Shown here piece after piece: positions 27,763 to 36,826 of a DNA stretch of 64,000 nucleotides; position 1 is the first letter of the stretch, and every line of letters begins with the position of its first letter. The DNA lies in NCBI GenBank assembly GCA_963780545.1, contig CAWACK010000010.1, positions 372,001 through 436,000 on the forward strand, in the 5' to 3' direction. The position numbers were made by a program, and so were the translations under genes. This DNA comes from UBA8941 sp963780545 (GTDB taxonomy: Archaea > Thermoproteota > Bathyarchaeia > TCS64). The notes beneath the pieces are model-generated. The model was not told the DNA's origin. It saw only the letters and a list, made by a program, of their open reading frames with translations, and ran no database searches.

Positions 27763-29901
27763 ATGAAGGACTTTAAGGACAGAATACTCATAACATCGGC
27801 GCTCATCTATGCGAATGGTCCAATTCACATCGGCCATATGTTAGAGAGTACACAGACCGATATCTATGTCAGGTTTCTCAAGCTCAACGGTCACAACGCC
27901 TTTTACTGTGGAGCAGAAGACACACATGGCGCCCCAATTGAGATAGCTGCCGCGAAGCAGGGTGTAACACCAGAGGAGTTCATCGGCAAATGGGCGAAAG
28001 AGCATGATGCGGACTACAAACTATACAACATCAACTATGACAGTTACTACACCACGCATAGCGAGGAGAATAGGTATTATACGGAGCTGATTTTTAAGCG
28101 CCTCAATGAAGCCGGTCACATCTACACGAAGGAGATCGAACTCACCTACTGCGAGCACTGTGGGCGCTATCTACCGGACAGGTATGTGAAGGGGACCTGT
28201 CCTAGATGCGGTGCCAAGGATCAGTACGGAGACGTTTGTGAGAAATGTAACGCTGCTTATACAACCACCGAACTCATCGACCCTTATTGTAGCATCTGTG
28301 GCTCCACCCCGATAAGGAAGCTGAGCCGTAACTACTTTTTCCGTCTAAACGACTTCAGCGATAGGCTCCGGGTCTGGCTTGTCAATAACAAGAATCTGCA
28401 GTCCGAGATCAAGAACCAGATCCTCAGCTGGGTAGATCAGGGGCTACAGGACTGGTGCATAAGCCGCGACGGTCCCTACTTCGGCTTCAAGATCCCCGGG
28501 GAGGAGAACAAGTACTTCTATGTCTGGCTGGATGCCCCAATTGGCTACATTGCTTCCACTGTGAACTACTGTAGGAACAAGCCCTTCACCGCAGACGACA
28601 TCTGGCAGAAGGATGACAGTACAATCATCCACTTCATCGGGAAGGACATCATTTATTTCCACCTCCTATTCTGGCCGGCCGTCCTGATGGGAAGTGGCTT
28701 CCATATCCCCGACAATATTGTTGTCCACGGCTTCCTCAACGTCAACGGGGAGAAGATGAGCAAGAGCCGAGGCACCTTCCTCACCGCCAGCGAGTTCGCT
28801 GAGCTCCTCGACCCAGAGTTCCTCCGTTACTACTATGCCGCCAATCTCGGTCACAGCATGACCGACATAGATTTGGACTTTAGGACGCTTCAGGATAAGA
28901 TCAACAACGAGCTCGTCTCCAACATCGCCAACCTCGTCTACAGGACCCTAAGCTTCCTCGACAAGAACTTCGATGGCTACATCTCCACGGTGCTGAACAG
29001 GGATCTCCTCGCTGACGTCGCTAAGAAGGCCGAGGGCGTCAGGGACAGTTACTACGACTACAACTTCCGTGAAGCTGTGGCGAAGACGTTGGAGATCAGT
29101 ACAATAGGGAACAGATACTTCCAGGAAACCAAGCCTTGGGAACTCGTGAAGATCGACAGGGAGAAAGCGAAGCTGGTCCTCACGGACTGCGTTAATATCG
29201 TGAAAACTGTGACGGTGCTGATGAAGCCCATCCTCCCAGTCTTTGCCTCGAAAGTGGAGGAGCAGCTCAATCTTCCTAACCTCCAATGGGGGGATGTCGA
29301 CAGGGTCGTGGAGAATCATCGCATCGGTGGGGCGAAGATCATTCTCAGGAAGATCGACCCGATTGTGCTGAAGAGCTCGAAGATGCAGTCGAAGCCCGAA
29401 ACGAAGATGGAGGAGAAGCCGGTGAAGCCTGATGGTCCAGCCGCCCTCGACCTCCGAGTCGCAGTCATCACCGAGGTCAAAAACCATCCACAGGCCGACA
29501 AACTCTACATCTTACAGATCGACCTTGGCTCTGAAAAGAGGCAGCTCTGCGCCGGGCTGAAACTCCACTATCCGAAGATGGAAGACTTGTTGGGGAAACA
29601 CCTCATCGTGGTCACTAACTTGAAGCCCGCAAAACTCCGCGGAGAGATGAGTCAGGGTATGCTACTCGCAGCCGACTCCGGCACCATTGTGGGCGTGCTT
29701 AATGCCCCGAATAGCCCGCCTGGGGCTCAGGTCACAGCTGATGAAATATCAGGTATAGGCGCTCCCCAGGTCGAACTAGGCGACGTTGCAGCTCTAACCC
29801 TTGAGGCGAAGGCTGGTAGGGCATATGTCAACGGGAAGCTGCTGAGGACCGAGTATGAGACGGTGCAGGTGGATAAGAGCGTGGAAGGCAGGATCAGGTA
29901 A
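27763..29901 (+). CDS. metG: Methionyl-tRNA synthetase with C-terminal tRNA-binding domain
   Basis: 712 residues, class I. HIGH at 22-25, KMSKS at 331-335, and a double zinc knuckle with CEHC, CPRC, CEKC and CSIC pairs (residues ~128-190). The anticodon-binding helical domain follows, and from ~565 a Trbp111/EMAPII-like OB domain (LDLRVAVITEVKNHPQADKL, KLRGEMSQGMLLAA) that adds tRNA affinity. A proline/lysine linker joins them. It charges initiator and elongator tRNA-Met. Full length; no neighbour is coupled. Confidence 0.95.
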   Translation: MKDFKDRILITSALIYANGPIHIGHMLESTQTDIYVRFLKLNGHNAFYCGAEDTHGAPIEIAAAKQGVTPEEFIGKWAKEHDADYKLYNINYDSYYTTHSEENRYYTELIFKRLNEAGHIYTKEIELTYCEHCGRYLPDRYVKGTCPRCGAKDQYGDVCEKCNAAYTTTELIDPYCSICGSTPIRKLSRNYFFRLNDFSDRLRVWLVNNKNLQSEIKNQILSWVDQGLQDWCISRDGPYFGFKIPGEENKYFYVWLDAPIGYIASTVNYCRNKPFTADDIWQKDDSTIIHFIGKDIIYFHLLFWPAVLMGSGFHIPDNIVVHGFLNVNGEKMSKSRGTFLTASEFAELLDPEFLRYYYAANLGHSMTDIDLDFRTLQDKINNELVSNIANLVYRTLSFLDKNFDGYISTVLNRDLLADVAKKAEGVRDSYYDYNFREAVAKTLEISTIGNRYFQETKPWELVKIDREKAKLVLTDCVNIVKTVTVLMKPILPVFASKVEEQLNLPNLQWGDVDRVVENHRIGGAKIILRKIDPIVLKSSKMQSKPETKMEEKPVKPDGPAALDLRVAVITEVKNHPQADKLYILQIDLGSEKRQLCAGLKLHYPKMEDLLGKHLIVVTNLKPAKLRGEMSQGMLLAADSGTIVGVLNAPNSPPGAQVTADEISGIGAPQVELGDVAALTLEAKAGRAYVNGKLLRTEYETVQVDKSVEGRIR

Positions 29902-30101
29902 CGCGAGAAGGGCTTCATCAGCAAGCGGATCCTGCGGACACTCCTCGGCTTCCAAAAAGAAAACTCTTCGTCGCCTGCCTTAATGTTCTGTACTAACTCT
30001 TAACATTCTTTATGAATAGAGCCAGTTCTGCGCTGCTCTTAACGCACAGACATTATACAATGTTGGGGAAATTTGAAGTCAATCAGCCCTCCATTTTCAG
30101 G

Positions 30102-30111
30102 TATTTTTATA
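30102..30111 (+). promoter_or_regulatory. TATA box of the topoisomerase IB gene
   Basis: TATTTTTATA, 30-40 nt before GTG codons at 30142 and 30151. It lies inside the longest open frame (from 30073) and so argues that the true start is downstream. Confidence 0.5.
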
Positions 30112-30150
30112 GAGCAGCCTCCCGGTATTCATCCAAGTCCGGTGTCAAGC

Positions 30151-31956
30151 GTGAACACACTCCACCACAATGGCGTCATAGTCCCCCCGAAATACCAAGG
30201 TCGTGGCCTAGTTGTCAAGATTAAGGGTCAGACAACGAAACTCAATGACGAGCAAGAGGAGATGGCTGTCGCCTGGGGTAAGAAGGTAGGCACCCCTTAC
30301 GTCGAGGACCGTGTCTTCGCTGAGAACTTCCACAAGGACTTCGGTGAGAAGCTTGACGTGAAGCTTCTACCCGGAGATGTTGACTATACCGACATCATCC
30401 AGCTTGTGCAGAGTGAGCGGGAGCAGAAGCTGAATCAGCCACCAGAGGTTAAGAAGATGCAGGCTGCTGAGAGGAAAGCGCAGCGCGAGGCAAACCGTGA
30501 GAAGTACGGTTTTGCGATCGTTGACGGACAGCGGATGGAACTTGGCAACTACAACGTCGAGCCCAACAGCATATTCATGGGGCGTGGCCAACACCCCTGG
30601 CGTGGGAGGTGGAAGCGGGGACCCAGCTATGAAGATATCGAGCTCAACCTAAGCCCAGACGCGCCGCATCCACCGGGAAATTGGAAGGCTCTCGTTTGGG
30701 AGCCCAGCACTATGTGGATAGCCCGCTGGACAGACAAGCTCAGTGGTAAGAAGAAGTATGTCTGGCCCGGCGACGCAAGCTTCCTCAAGCAGAGGAAGGA
30801 TGTAGAGAAGTACGAGAAGGCAGAGGCTCTAAAAGAGAAACTCGAAGCCGTTAAGGCACACATCAACGCTAACCTCACAACGGGGGACCTTAAGCGTAGG
30901 AAGACTGCGACTGTCTGCTACCTCATCGACCATTTAAAGTTCAGGGTTGGTGATGAGAAGGACGAGGAGGGTGAAGCCGACACCGTTGGCGCCAGTACCC
31001 TCCGCCCCGAGCACGTCTGTTTCAATGGGGATGGTTCGGTCACATTCAACTTCCTAGGAAAAGACTCGGTTCAGATGAACATCACGGCCCAGCTTCCGCC
31101 AAATGTCGTTCAGAACCTACGCGACTTCGCCTTAGGTGCAGGGAAGGAGAGTCTCTTCGAGGGCATCAACTCTGGTCACGTCGGCGACTTCCTCAAGGAG
31201 GTCATGGAGGGGCTCAGCGCCAAGGTGTTCCGTACGCTATACGCATCCGAGGCTGTTGAAGGTAGACTTGCAATCGAGACCGTGAAGCCTGAGGACCCAG
31301 ACTATGTCAAGCGACAGGCAGCCCTCCGGGCTAACCTCGAGGCCGCTATAGTATGCAACCACAAACGCACTATTCCTAAGACTTGGCAGCAAAGCCTACA
31401 GGCGAAGAAGGACCGCCTCAAAAAACTCCGAGATAAGGCTGCGTCCGATGAGAAGGCGATGCGACAAAAGCTCTTAGACGCTGAAAAGAAGTACCGCGAA
31501 AAACTAGCAATAGCTGAGAAGAAGCTAGACGAGGCCGAGCAGAAGCTGAGGGTCGCCGAGCAAGAGCTAGCGACGACGGATAAGAGCACAGGGAAAAGAC
31601 TCTCATCCCTAAGGAAGCGTGTCGAAGCCGCAAAGAAGGCAACCAAGGCGCGCCGTGAGTTCTCAAGAAAGATCAAGAATAATTACCTCACCTCGAGCCA
31701 GAAGCTGAAGAAGCAGCTTGAGAAGAGTAAGCAGCGTGGCAGGGAGGCCATCGAGCGGATGAGGCTCCAGGTGGAGGCGCAGGAGATCACACGCGACTAC
31801 AACCTTGGAACGAGTCTGAAGAACTACGTCGACCCCCGCATCTACTACGATTGGGGGAAGAAGGTCGGCTACGACTGGCGCAGCTATTACCCTGCCACAC
31901 TACAGAAAAAGTTCAGCTGGATTGAGCAGCAGCGAGACGAGGACGAAGAATCATAA
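30151..31956 (+). CDS. Eukaryote-type DNA topoisomerase IB
   Basis: About 601 residues, and a clear counterpart of eukaryotic nuclear Top1 rather than of the small bacterial/poxviral enzymes. The N-terminal core starts LHHNGVIVPP, then FMGRGQHPWRGRWKRG, SPDAPHPPGNWKALVWEPST and MWIARWTDK; the catalytic core has VCYLIDHLKFRVGDEKDEE, ADTVGASTLRPEHV and FNFLGKDSV, and GLSAKVFRTLYAS. A ~160-residue charged coiled-coil linker follows, then the nucleophile Y559 in SLKNYVDPRI. It relaxes supercoils by single-strand nicking. Known from Thaumarchaeota and relatives. GTG 30151 is chosen from the TATA position and family start; GTG 30142 is an alternative. Confidence 0.93.
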   Translation: MNTLHHNGVIVPPKYQGRGLVVKIKGQTTKLNDEQEEMAVAWGKKVGTPYVEDRVFAENFHKDFGEKLDVKLLPGDVDYTDIIQLVQSEREQKLNQPPEVKKMQAAERKAQREANREKYGFAIVDGQRMELGNYNVEPNSIFMGRGQHPWRGRWKRGPSYEDIELNLSPDAPHPPGNWKALVWEPSTMWIARWTDKLSGKKKYVWPGDASFLKQRKDVEKYEKAEALKEKLEAVKAHINANLTTGDLKRRKTATVCYLIDHLKFRVGDEKDEEGEADTVGASTLRPEHVCFNGDGSVTFNFLGKDSVQMNITAQLPPNVVQNLRDFALGAGKESLFEGINSGHVGDFLKEVMEGLSAKVFRTLYASEAVEGRLAIETVKPEDPDYVKRQAALRANLEAAIVCNHKRTIPKTWQQSLQAKKDRLKKLRDKAASDEKAMRQKLLDAEKKYREKLAIAEKKLDEAEQKLRVAEQELATTDKSTGKRLSSLRKRVEAAKKATKARREFSRKIKNNYLTSSQKLKKQLEKSKQRGREAIERMRLQVEAQEITRDYNLGTSLKNYVDPRIYYDWGKKVGYDWRSYYPATLQKKFSWIEQQRDEDEES

Positions 31957-31981
31957 GCGAGTTGTTCCTCCTTCTCCTCCC

Positions 31982-32779
31982 ATGAGGAACCTCGTTAAAA
32001 GCAAACTCAAGGCCGGTAAGCCGGCAATAGGCACATGGGTAACCATCGGCTACCCGGATATGACCATGTACCTCGCCGACATGGGTTTCGACTGGCTCGT
32101 CTGCGACATGGAGCACAGCGCTTACGGGCCGGAGACCTACCACCATATGGTCCAGGGGATGCTCTACGCCCGCGAGCGCTGTATGCCTCTGGCGCGAATC
32201 CCCTGGGTTGACCTAATCTGGTGTAAGAAGGTCCTCGACGCCGGAGCTATGGGGCTAGTTCTCCCCAGGATAGAGTCCGCGGCACAGGCTAAGGAGGCAG
32301 TCCGCCTCATGAAGTACCCGCCTAGGGGAGACCGCGGCGCGGGCCCACGCCTAGCTGCCTTCCGAGACCCTGACTACTTCAGGACAGCCAACGATGAGAT
32401 CCTTGTCATCCCAATGATCGAGTCGGTAAAGGGTGTCGAGAACCTGGATGAGATCTTCAGCGTCGAGGGCGTCGACGCCTGCTTCGTGGGGCCCAGCGAC
32501 CTAAGCCTCGACATGGGCATCCACAAGCAATACACCAACCCAAAGTTTATCGATGCCCTTGACAGGATTGTTGACGCTGGCCGCGACCACGGAGTCGCGC
32601 CGGGTATGCATTGCTTCGTCACCAAGGACGCCACCGACATCAACGACGCGATCAAGCGAGGCTTCATGTTCTGTGCCCTCGACACAGATGTTGGCTACCT
32701 GACCCGATCGGTGAAAAATAGCCTCGAATACGTCAAGGGCTGGAAGTCTGGTAACTCCGGGGAAGCCCCCGTGGTTTAG
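31982..32779 (+). CDS. HpcH/HpaI-family aldolase
   Basis: About 265 residues. GTWVTIGYPDMTMYLADMGF, VCDMEHSAYG, ARIPWVD, GLVLPRIESAAQAKEAV and FVGPSDLSLDMG are the family's barrel motifs, with the metal-binding glutamate in PRIES and aspartate in DLSLD. Members split 4-hydroxy-2-oxo acids such as 2,4-dihydroxyhept-2-ene-1,7-dioate or 2-keto-3-deoxy sugars acids. The true substrate is unknown. The frame opens inside the topoisomerase gene at 31922; ATG 31982 after its stop is preferred. Confidence 0.85.
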   Translation: MRNLVKSKLKAGKPAIGTWVTIGYPDMTMYLADMGFDWLVCDMEHSAYGPETYHHMVQGMLYARERCMPLARIPWVDLIWCKKVLDAGAMGLVLPRIESAAQAKEAVRLMKYPPRGDRGAGPRLAAFRDPDYFRTANDEILVIPMIESVKGVENLDEIFSVEGVDACFVGPSDLSLDMGIHKQYTNPKFIDALDRIVDAGRDHGVAPGMHCFVTKDATDINDAIKRGFMFCALDTDVGYLTRSVKNSLEYVKGWKSGNSGEAPVV

Positions 32780-32982
32780 ACAGTAATAAACGTGGTCCCA
32801 ATCACATTATCATGGGTCAGGATCTTACTTCTGGGTTGCGCCTCTAAGCTCAGTGAGCCTAAGGTCGTACAAGAATATGAGGTTTAGTCTAGCTTCATAA
32901 GCACGAGTTTGGTAACGTGGACTTGATGCTTAGACTCGATAAGGGCTATCTCGATAGGCTAGCACAATGATTATTTTACGGT

Positions 32983-33852
32983 CTAATCTGTCGGTGGGGT
33001 CCCTTCAACGAATTTCTCGATCTTCGTTACTATCTCTTTGAAAGCCTTTGCGGTGAAGCTCTGGGGGTCAGCTGCGACGAAAGGTGTTCCATTGTCCGAC
33101 CTCCTCGCCACGTTTGGGTCGAACGGAATGGATCCAAGGAATGGTATGCCCATATCCATTGTGATCTTCTGTCCGACCCCCTCGCCGAAGAGTTCTATCC
33201 TCTCACCGCAGTGGGGACATATTAGAAAACTCATGTTCTCCACAAGTCCGATTATGTGGGTCTTCATCTGGCGGGCGAATGTGATCGATTTTTCCACAAC
33301 TTGACCGCTTACCTCGTTGGGGATGGTGACAATGACCACCCCATTTATCCCAGGGAGGAGCTGAATTACGGTGAGAGCCTCATCACCTGTACCAGGTGGG
33401 AGGTCGATGAGGAGGTAGTCGAGGTCCCCCCAGTCAACTTCGGAGAGGAGCTGACGTATCGCAGTCATCTTGAGGGGGCCACGCCAAATAACAGGTGAGT
33501 CCTGTGATGGGAGGAGAAAATCCATTGAGGCTACCTTGATCCCCCTCAACCCAGTCGGTGGGATTATTCCGTTATCCCCAGCCTCAAGGCGTGCCCCTTT
33601 AAGCCCTAGCATCTTGGGAACTGTAGGACCGTGGAGGTCTGCATCAAGGACGCCGACTCCCCTTCCCTCAGATGCGAGGGCCGCTGCGAGATTTACCGTG
33701 ATCAGGCTTTTACCGACGCCCCCTTTTCCGCTCATTATTGCGATCTTGTACCTGACCCTGTCCATGCGTTCCTTAAGTTGTTTATACTCCTCGATACGTC
33801 TCTCGAATGCTGCAGTGTCCAAAGGTCTAACCGTCTCATCCACCGAATTCAA
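32983..33852 (-). CDS. Mrp/NBP35-type Fe-S cluster carrier ATPase
   Basis: 289 residues of the deviant-Walker P-loop family: SGKGGVGKSLITVN, LDADLHGPTVPKML, DYLLIDLPPGTGDEALT, and the cluster-binding pair CPHC in LVENMSFLICPHCGERI. It holds and passes on Fe-S clusters to apoproteins as a dimer. Typical archaeal length without the N-terminal MIP18 domain. Minus strand, divergent from the Nudix gene; a TATA-like ATTTATTT stretch lies about 35 bp before its ATG. Confidence 0.92.
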   Translation of the reverse strand: MNSVDETVRPLDTAAFERRIEEYKQLKERMDRVRYKIAIMSGKGGVGKSLITVNLAAALASEGRGVGVLDADLHGPTVPKMLGLKGARLEAGDNGIIPPTGLRGIKVASMDFLLPSQDSPVIWRGPLKMTAIRQLLSEVDWGDLDYLLIDLPPGTGDEALTVIQLLPGINGVVIVTIPNEVSGQVVEKSITFARQMKTHIIGLVENMSFLICPHCGERIELFGEGVGQKITMDMGIPFLGSIPFDPNVARRSDNGTPFVAADPQSFTAKAFKEIVTKIEKFVEGTPPTD

Positions 33853-33921
33853 TCAGCAGGACCCATTGAGCTTCCTGCTCAGCCAAAAATAAATGTTGTC
33901 GAGCCTGCGATTGAGCAAGCA

Positions 33922-33929
33922 TATTTTAA
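33922..33929 (+). promoter_or_regulatory. TATA box of the Nudix gene
   Basis: TATTTTAA ends 24 nt before the GTG at 33953, implying a leaderless message and ruling out the longest-frame start at 33893. Confidence 0.5.
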
Positions 33930-33952
33930 CTCCCTCAACGGACTCAAGTCGA

Positions 33953-34504
33953 GTGATTCCCTTGATCGAGAGGCTCAAGCGTAAGCTCAGGGGTGTCGAG
34001 GAGGTCGACGCCTGGGCGGCTGTTGCCATTCTCCTAAGGGAAGAAGTAGATGACTATGAGACCCTTCTCGTCAAGCGAGCCATCCTATTCTCTGACCCCT
34101 GGTCGGGGGATATGGCCTTCCCTGGTGGAAAGAAGACTCCAAGGGACAGAACACTCAGAGACACCGTGGTCCGGGAAGTGCATGAGGAGACCGGCATAGA
34201 CCTAGAGACCCTCACATATATCGGAGCCCTCCCGTTGGTCTTCTCATCGATAAAGCCTGACAGGGACGTACTCCCCATCGTCTACCTCTACGAGGGACAT
34301 CCTGAGATCAAGCTCAATTCAGAGCTCACTGCATATCGTTGGGTCCATATGAAGGAGCTTAGGGCGAGCAGAACAACAGCGGTTATGAAGGGCTGGGAGG
34401 AAGAGGTTTTCAAACTCGGAGACGATATCGTTTGGGGTCTGACATATAGGATGCTTGACAAGCTTCTTGAGTTACTCGAAGATGCTAGCCCAGCATCTTC
34501 TTAA
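33953..34504 (+). CDS. Nudix hydrolase (CoA-pyrophosphatase-like)
   Basis: 183 residues. The Nudix box is GGKKTPRDRTLRDTVVREVH followed by EETGI, with all metal-binding glutamates. LLVKRAILFSDPWSGDMAFPGG resembles the CoA/NADH pyrophosphatase subgroup (the segment before the box). It cleaves a nucleoside diphosphate linked to another group; the precise substrate is not fixed. Start moved to GTG 33953 from the TATA spacing. Its end overlaps convergent sucD by 20 bp. Confidence 0.85.
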   Translation: MIPLIERLKRKLRGVEEVDAWAAVAILLREEVDDYETLLVKRAILFSDPWSGDMAFPGGKKTPRDRTLRDTVVREVHEETGIDLETLTYIGALPLVFSSIKPDRDVLPIVYLYEGHPEIKLNSELTAYRWVHMKELRASRTTAVMKGWEEEVFKLGDDIVWGLTYRMLDKLLELLEDASPASS

Positions 34505-35354
34505 GCGCCTTAGCCACGTCGACTGGCTGTTCACCGATAGCAGCGCCTGCGCCGCGGAGAGCATTTATCTTGCTGTCAGCAGTCCCGGATGAGCCTTGAA
34601 TTATGGCTCCGGCGTGTCCCATCCTCTTTCCTGGCACCGCCGCCCTACCAGCTATATAGGCAGCAACGGGCTTGGTGAAGCCGCCTGATGCAATAAAGTC
34701 CGCGGCTTTCTCCTCCGCGTCTCCACCGATCTCGCCGATGAGGGCGACGCCCCTGGTCAGTGGATCCTTCTCAAACCATTTGAGGAGCTCGATATAGTCG
34801 AGGCCCACAACCGGATCCCCTCCGAGGCCGACGCAGGTCGATTCACCTAAGCCTTGGTTTGTGACGTGAGCCGCGATCTCGTAGAATAAAGTTCCGCTTC
34901 GGCTGATTATGCCGACTGATCCGGATTTAAAGACCTGGTTCGGCATTATGCCCATCTTGGATTCACCTGCCTTTATGAGACCGGGTGTGTTCGGGCCAAC
35001 TATTGTAGTGCCGTATTGTTTTGCTCTGGCGACGAGTTCGATTGTGTCGCGGACAGGAATGCCCTCGGTTATAACGACGACGGGATTCATTCCAGCCTCC
35101 ATTGCCTCGAGCGCCGCGTCGAGGGCACCTGGTGCGGGGACGAAGATGATGCTTGCGTCGCATCCATGCTTCTCCTTAGCCTCTATCACGGTATCGTATA
35201 TTGGGGTGCCGTCAAACTCTTGGTCCCCACGACCCGGGGTGACGCCAGCGACGACCTTTGTGCCGTACTCCTTCATCCTCGCGGCGTGGAATTTACCTTG
35301 TGTGCCAGTTATACCCTGCACCACTACCTTGGTGTCATCGTTGATCAGCTTCAT
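34485..35354 (-). CDS. sucD: Succinyl-CoA synthetase alpha subunit
   Basis: 289 residues. N-terminal CoA-binding GITGTQGKFHAARM, IFVPAPGALDAALEA, GIPVRD, SRSGTLFYEI, VGLGGDPVVGLDY and the phosphorylated histidine in KRMGHAGAIIQGSSGTA. With SucC it makes or uses succinyl-CoA with nucleotide triphosphate synthesis. Its ATG overlaps the sucC stop (ATGA). Confidence 0.95.
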   Translation of the reverse strand: MKLINDDTKVVVQGITGTQGKFHAARMKEYGTKVVAGVTPGRGDQEFDGTPIYDTVIEAKEKHGCDASIIFVPAPGALDAALEAMEAGMNPVVVITEGIPVRDTIELVARAKQYGTTIVGPNTPGLIKAGESKMGIMPNQVFKSGSVGIISRSGTLFYEIAAHVTNQGLGESTCVGLGGDPVVGLDYIELLKWFEKDPLTRGVALIGEIGGDAEEKAADFIASGGFTKPVAAYIAGRAAVPGKRMGHAGAIIQGSSGTADSKINALRGAGAAIGEQPVDVAKALKKMLG

Positions 35355-36499
35355 AATAATACACCCTCAGCGAGCTTGACTGCTTTCTGCGCAGCCTCCT
35401 CCATGGTGTCGTTCGTCTCGATCCCTGCCTCATGGAGGAGTCGCTTGCCCTCCTCCTCATTGGTGCCCATCATTCGGACTACGATTGGCTTGTCCTCTCC
35501 GAGCTTCTTTCTGGCTTCGATTATACCCTTGGCGGTGTCGTCGCATCGAGTGATTCCGCCGAGGACATTTACGAAGAGGGCTTTGACGCGGCTGTCCTTG
35601 AGAATGAACTCGACGGCTTTACCGATTCTCTCGGGGCTAGCCCCCCCACCCAGGTCTAGGAAGTTTCCAGCTCTACCACCGTAGAGCATCACCGTGTCGA
35701 GGGTAGCCATAGTGAGTCCCGCGCCGTTGCCGATGATCCCGATATCTCCATTCAACTCGACATACGTGAGATCGATGGCTCGCGCCTCCATCTCTCGAGG
35801 CGTCAGTTCACCCTCGAAGCTCTCCAGGAACTTGGCTTCCAGATCCTTGTGTCTATAGAGGGCGTTGTTGTCGACATTCAGGCGAGCGTCTGCGGCGATG
35901 AAGCCATCAGCGGTCTCCACTAGCGGATTGATCTCAGTCAGCTCCGCATCCATCTCGTAGGCTACCTTGTATAGTCGCTGGAGGACGTCGGAGAGCTGTT
36001 GCATCTTCTTCCCACCGTAGCCGAGGCGCTTTGCGACACCGTTAGCGTGGTAGCTGCGGAGCCCTTGGAGGGGGTCGATGTTTTGCCTGATGATCTTCTC
36101 GGGTCTCTTGGCTGCGACCTCCTCGATGTTCATCCCGCCCTCTCTAGAGGCGAGAACCGTAAGGCACTTGGCGGCGCGGTCGATAATGATGCCGAGGTAG
36201 ATCTCGTGCTGGATGGCGAGCCTCTCCTCGACAAGGATCTTGCGGACCTCGAGGCCCTTGATCTTACTGTGCAATATCTGATTCGCGACATCGTAGGCCT
36301 CAGCAGGAGTGTCGGCGGGCTTAATGCCCCCTGCTTTACCCCTACCTCCGACGCCGACCTGTGCTTTCACGATGACGGGTTTGCCGATCATGGTGGCTGC
36401 ATCCTTGGCCTGTTGGGGGTCGACGGCGACGGCGCTTAGCCCAAGCGGAATACCGTATCGCCTGAAGATCTCCTTCGCCTCGTATTCTAGGAGCTTCAA
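35351..36499 (-). CDS. sucC: Succinyl-CoA synthetase beta subunit
   Basis: 382 residues: MKLLEYEAKEIFRRYGIPLG, ATP-grasp domain with KAQVGVGGRGKAGGIK, LTEINPLVET, GNGAGLTMATLDTV and FLDLGGGASPERI, where the histidine of SucD is approached. Starts with TTG preceded by AAAGGTGATC at 36502-36511, an almost perfect match to the 16S 3' end. First gene of the sucC-sucD operon; ADP- or GDP-specificity cannot be told. Confidence 0.95.
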   Translation of the reverse strand: MKLLEYEAKEIFRRYGIPLGLSAVAVDPQQAKDAATMIGKPVIVKAQVGVGGRGKAGGIKPADTPAEAYDVANQILHSKIKGLEVRKILVEERLAIQHEIYLGIIIDRAAKCLTVLASREGGMNIEEVAAKRPEKIIRQNIDPLQGLRSYHANGVAKRLGYGGKKMQQLSDVLQRLYKVAYEMDAELTEINPLVETADGFIAADARLNVDNNALYRHKDLEAKFLESFEGELTPREMEARAIDLTYVELNGDIGIIGNGAGLTMATLDTVMLYGGRAGNFLDLGGGASPERIGKAVEFILKDSRVKALFVNVLGGITRCDDTAKGIIEARKKLGEDKPIVVRMMGTNEEEGKRLLHEAGIETNDTMEEAAQKAVKLAEGVLL

Positions 36500-36826
36500 C
36501 CGATCACCTTTGATTGGAGGAGAGTATAGTCTGGCAGGTAGATAATTATTCTGGCTCCGTTAAGTCACTCAGCTTTTTCTAAAAATATGAATATTTTACA
36601 CTAAATGATACTTGTTCTCTTATTTTTTACACGGAATCATGGGCAAATTTAATAACTGATGGGACCCGTTTCAGGACGGTTAGGTGTCCGAGTTGGCTAT
36701 GGTTCCAACCCTATTTAAGCGGAACGCCCCGTACGGCGTCATCAAAACCTATAGAAATGCTGGTCTCAAAACGTCCCACGAAGCTGTGGAGGAGACAGCA
36801 CGGTCGAAAGGGAAGTGAAGCCTTAG
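36500..36826. promoter_or_regulatory. Divergent sucC/hppA promoter region with paired inverted repeats
   Basis: 327 bp without a gene. Left part: TATA-like AATAATTATC (36541-36550, minus strand) for sucC. Right part: two adjacent inverted repeats with 8-nt loops, GGAC/GTCC (36674-36677, 36686-36689) and GTTGG/CCAAC (36692-36696, 36705-36709), directly before TATTTAAG (36712-36719), a good TATA box. Then ~107 nt to the hppA ATG, including a possible GCTGT/ACAGC stem. The repeats may be operator sites or RNA structure; neither is proved. Confidence 0.4.

Noticed and set aside
36674..36719. A tRNA-like stretch (GTGTCCGAGTTGGCTATGGTTCC) suggested a tRNA gene before hppA
   Set aside because: No matching acceptor stem, anticodon arm or T-loop could be placed; the pairing is explained by two simple inverted repeats.
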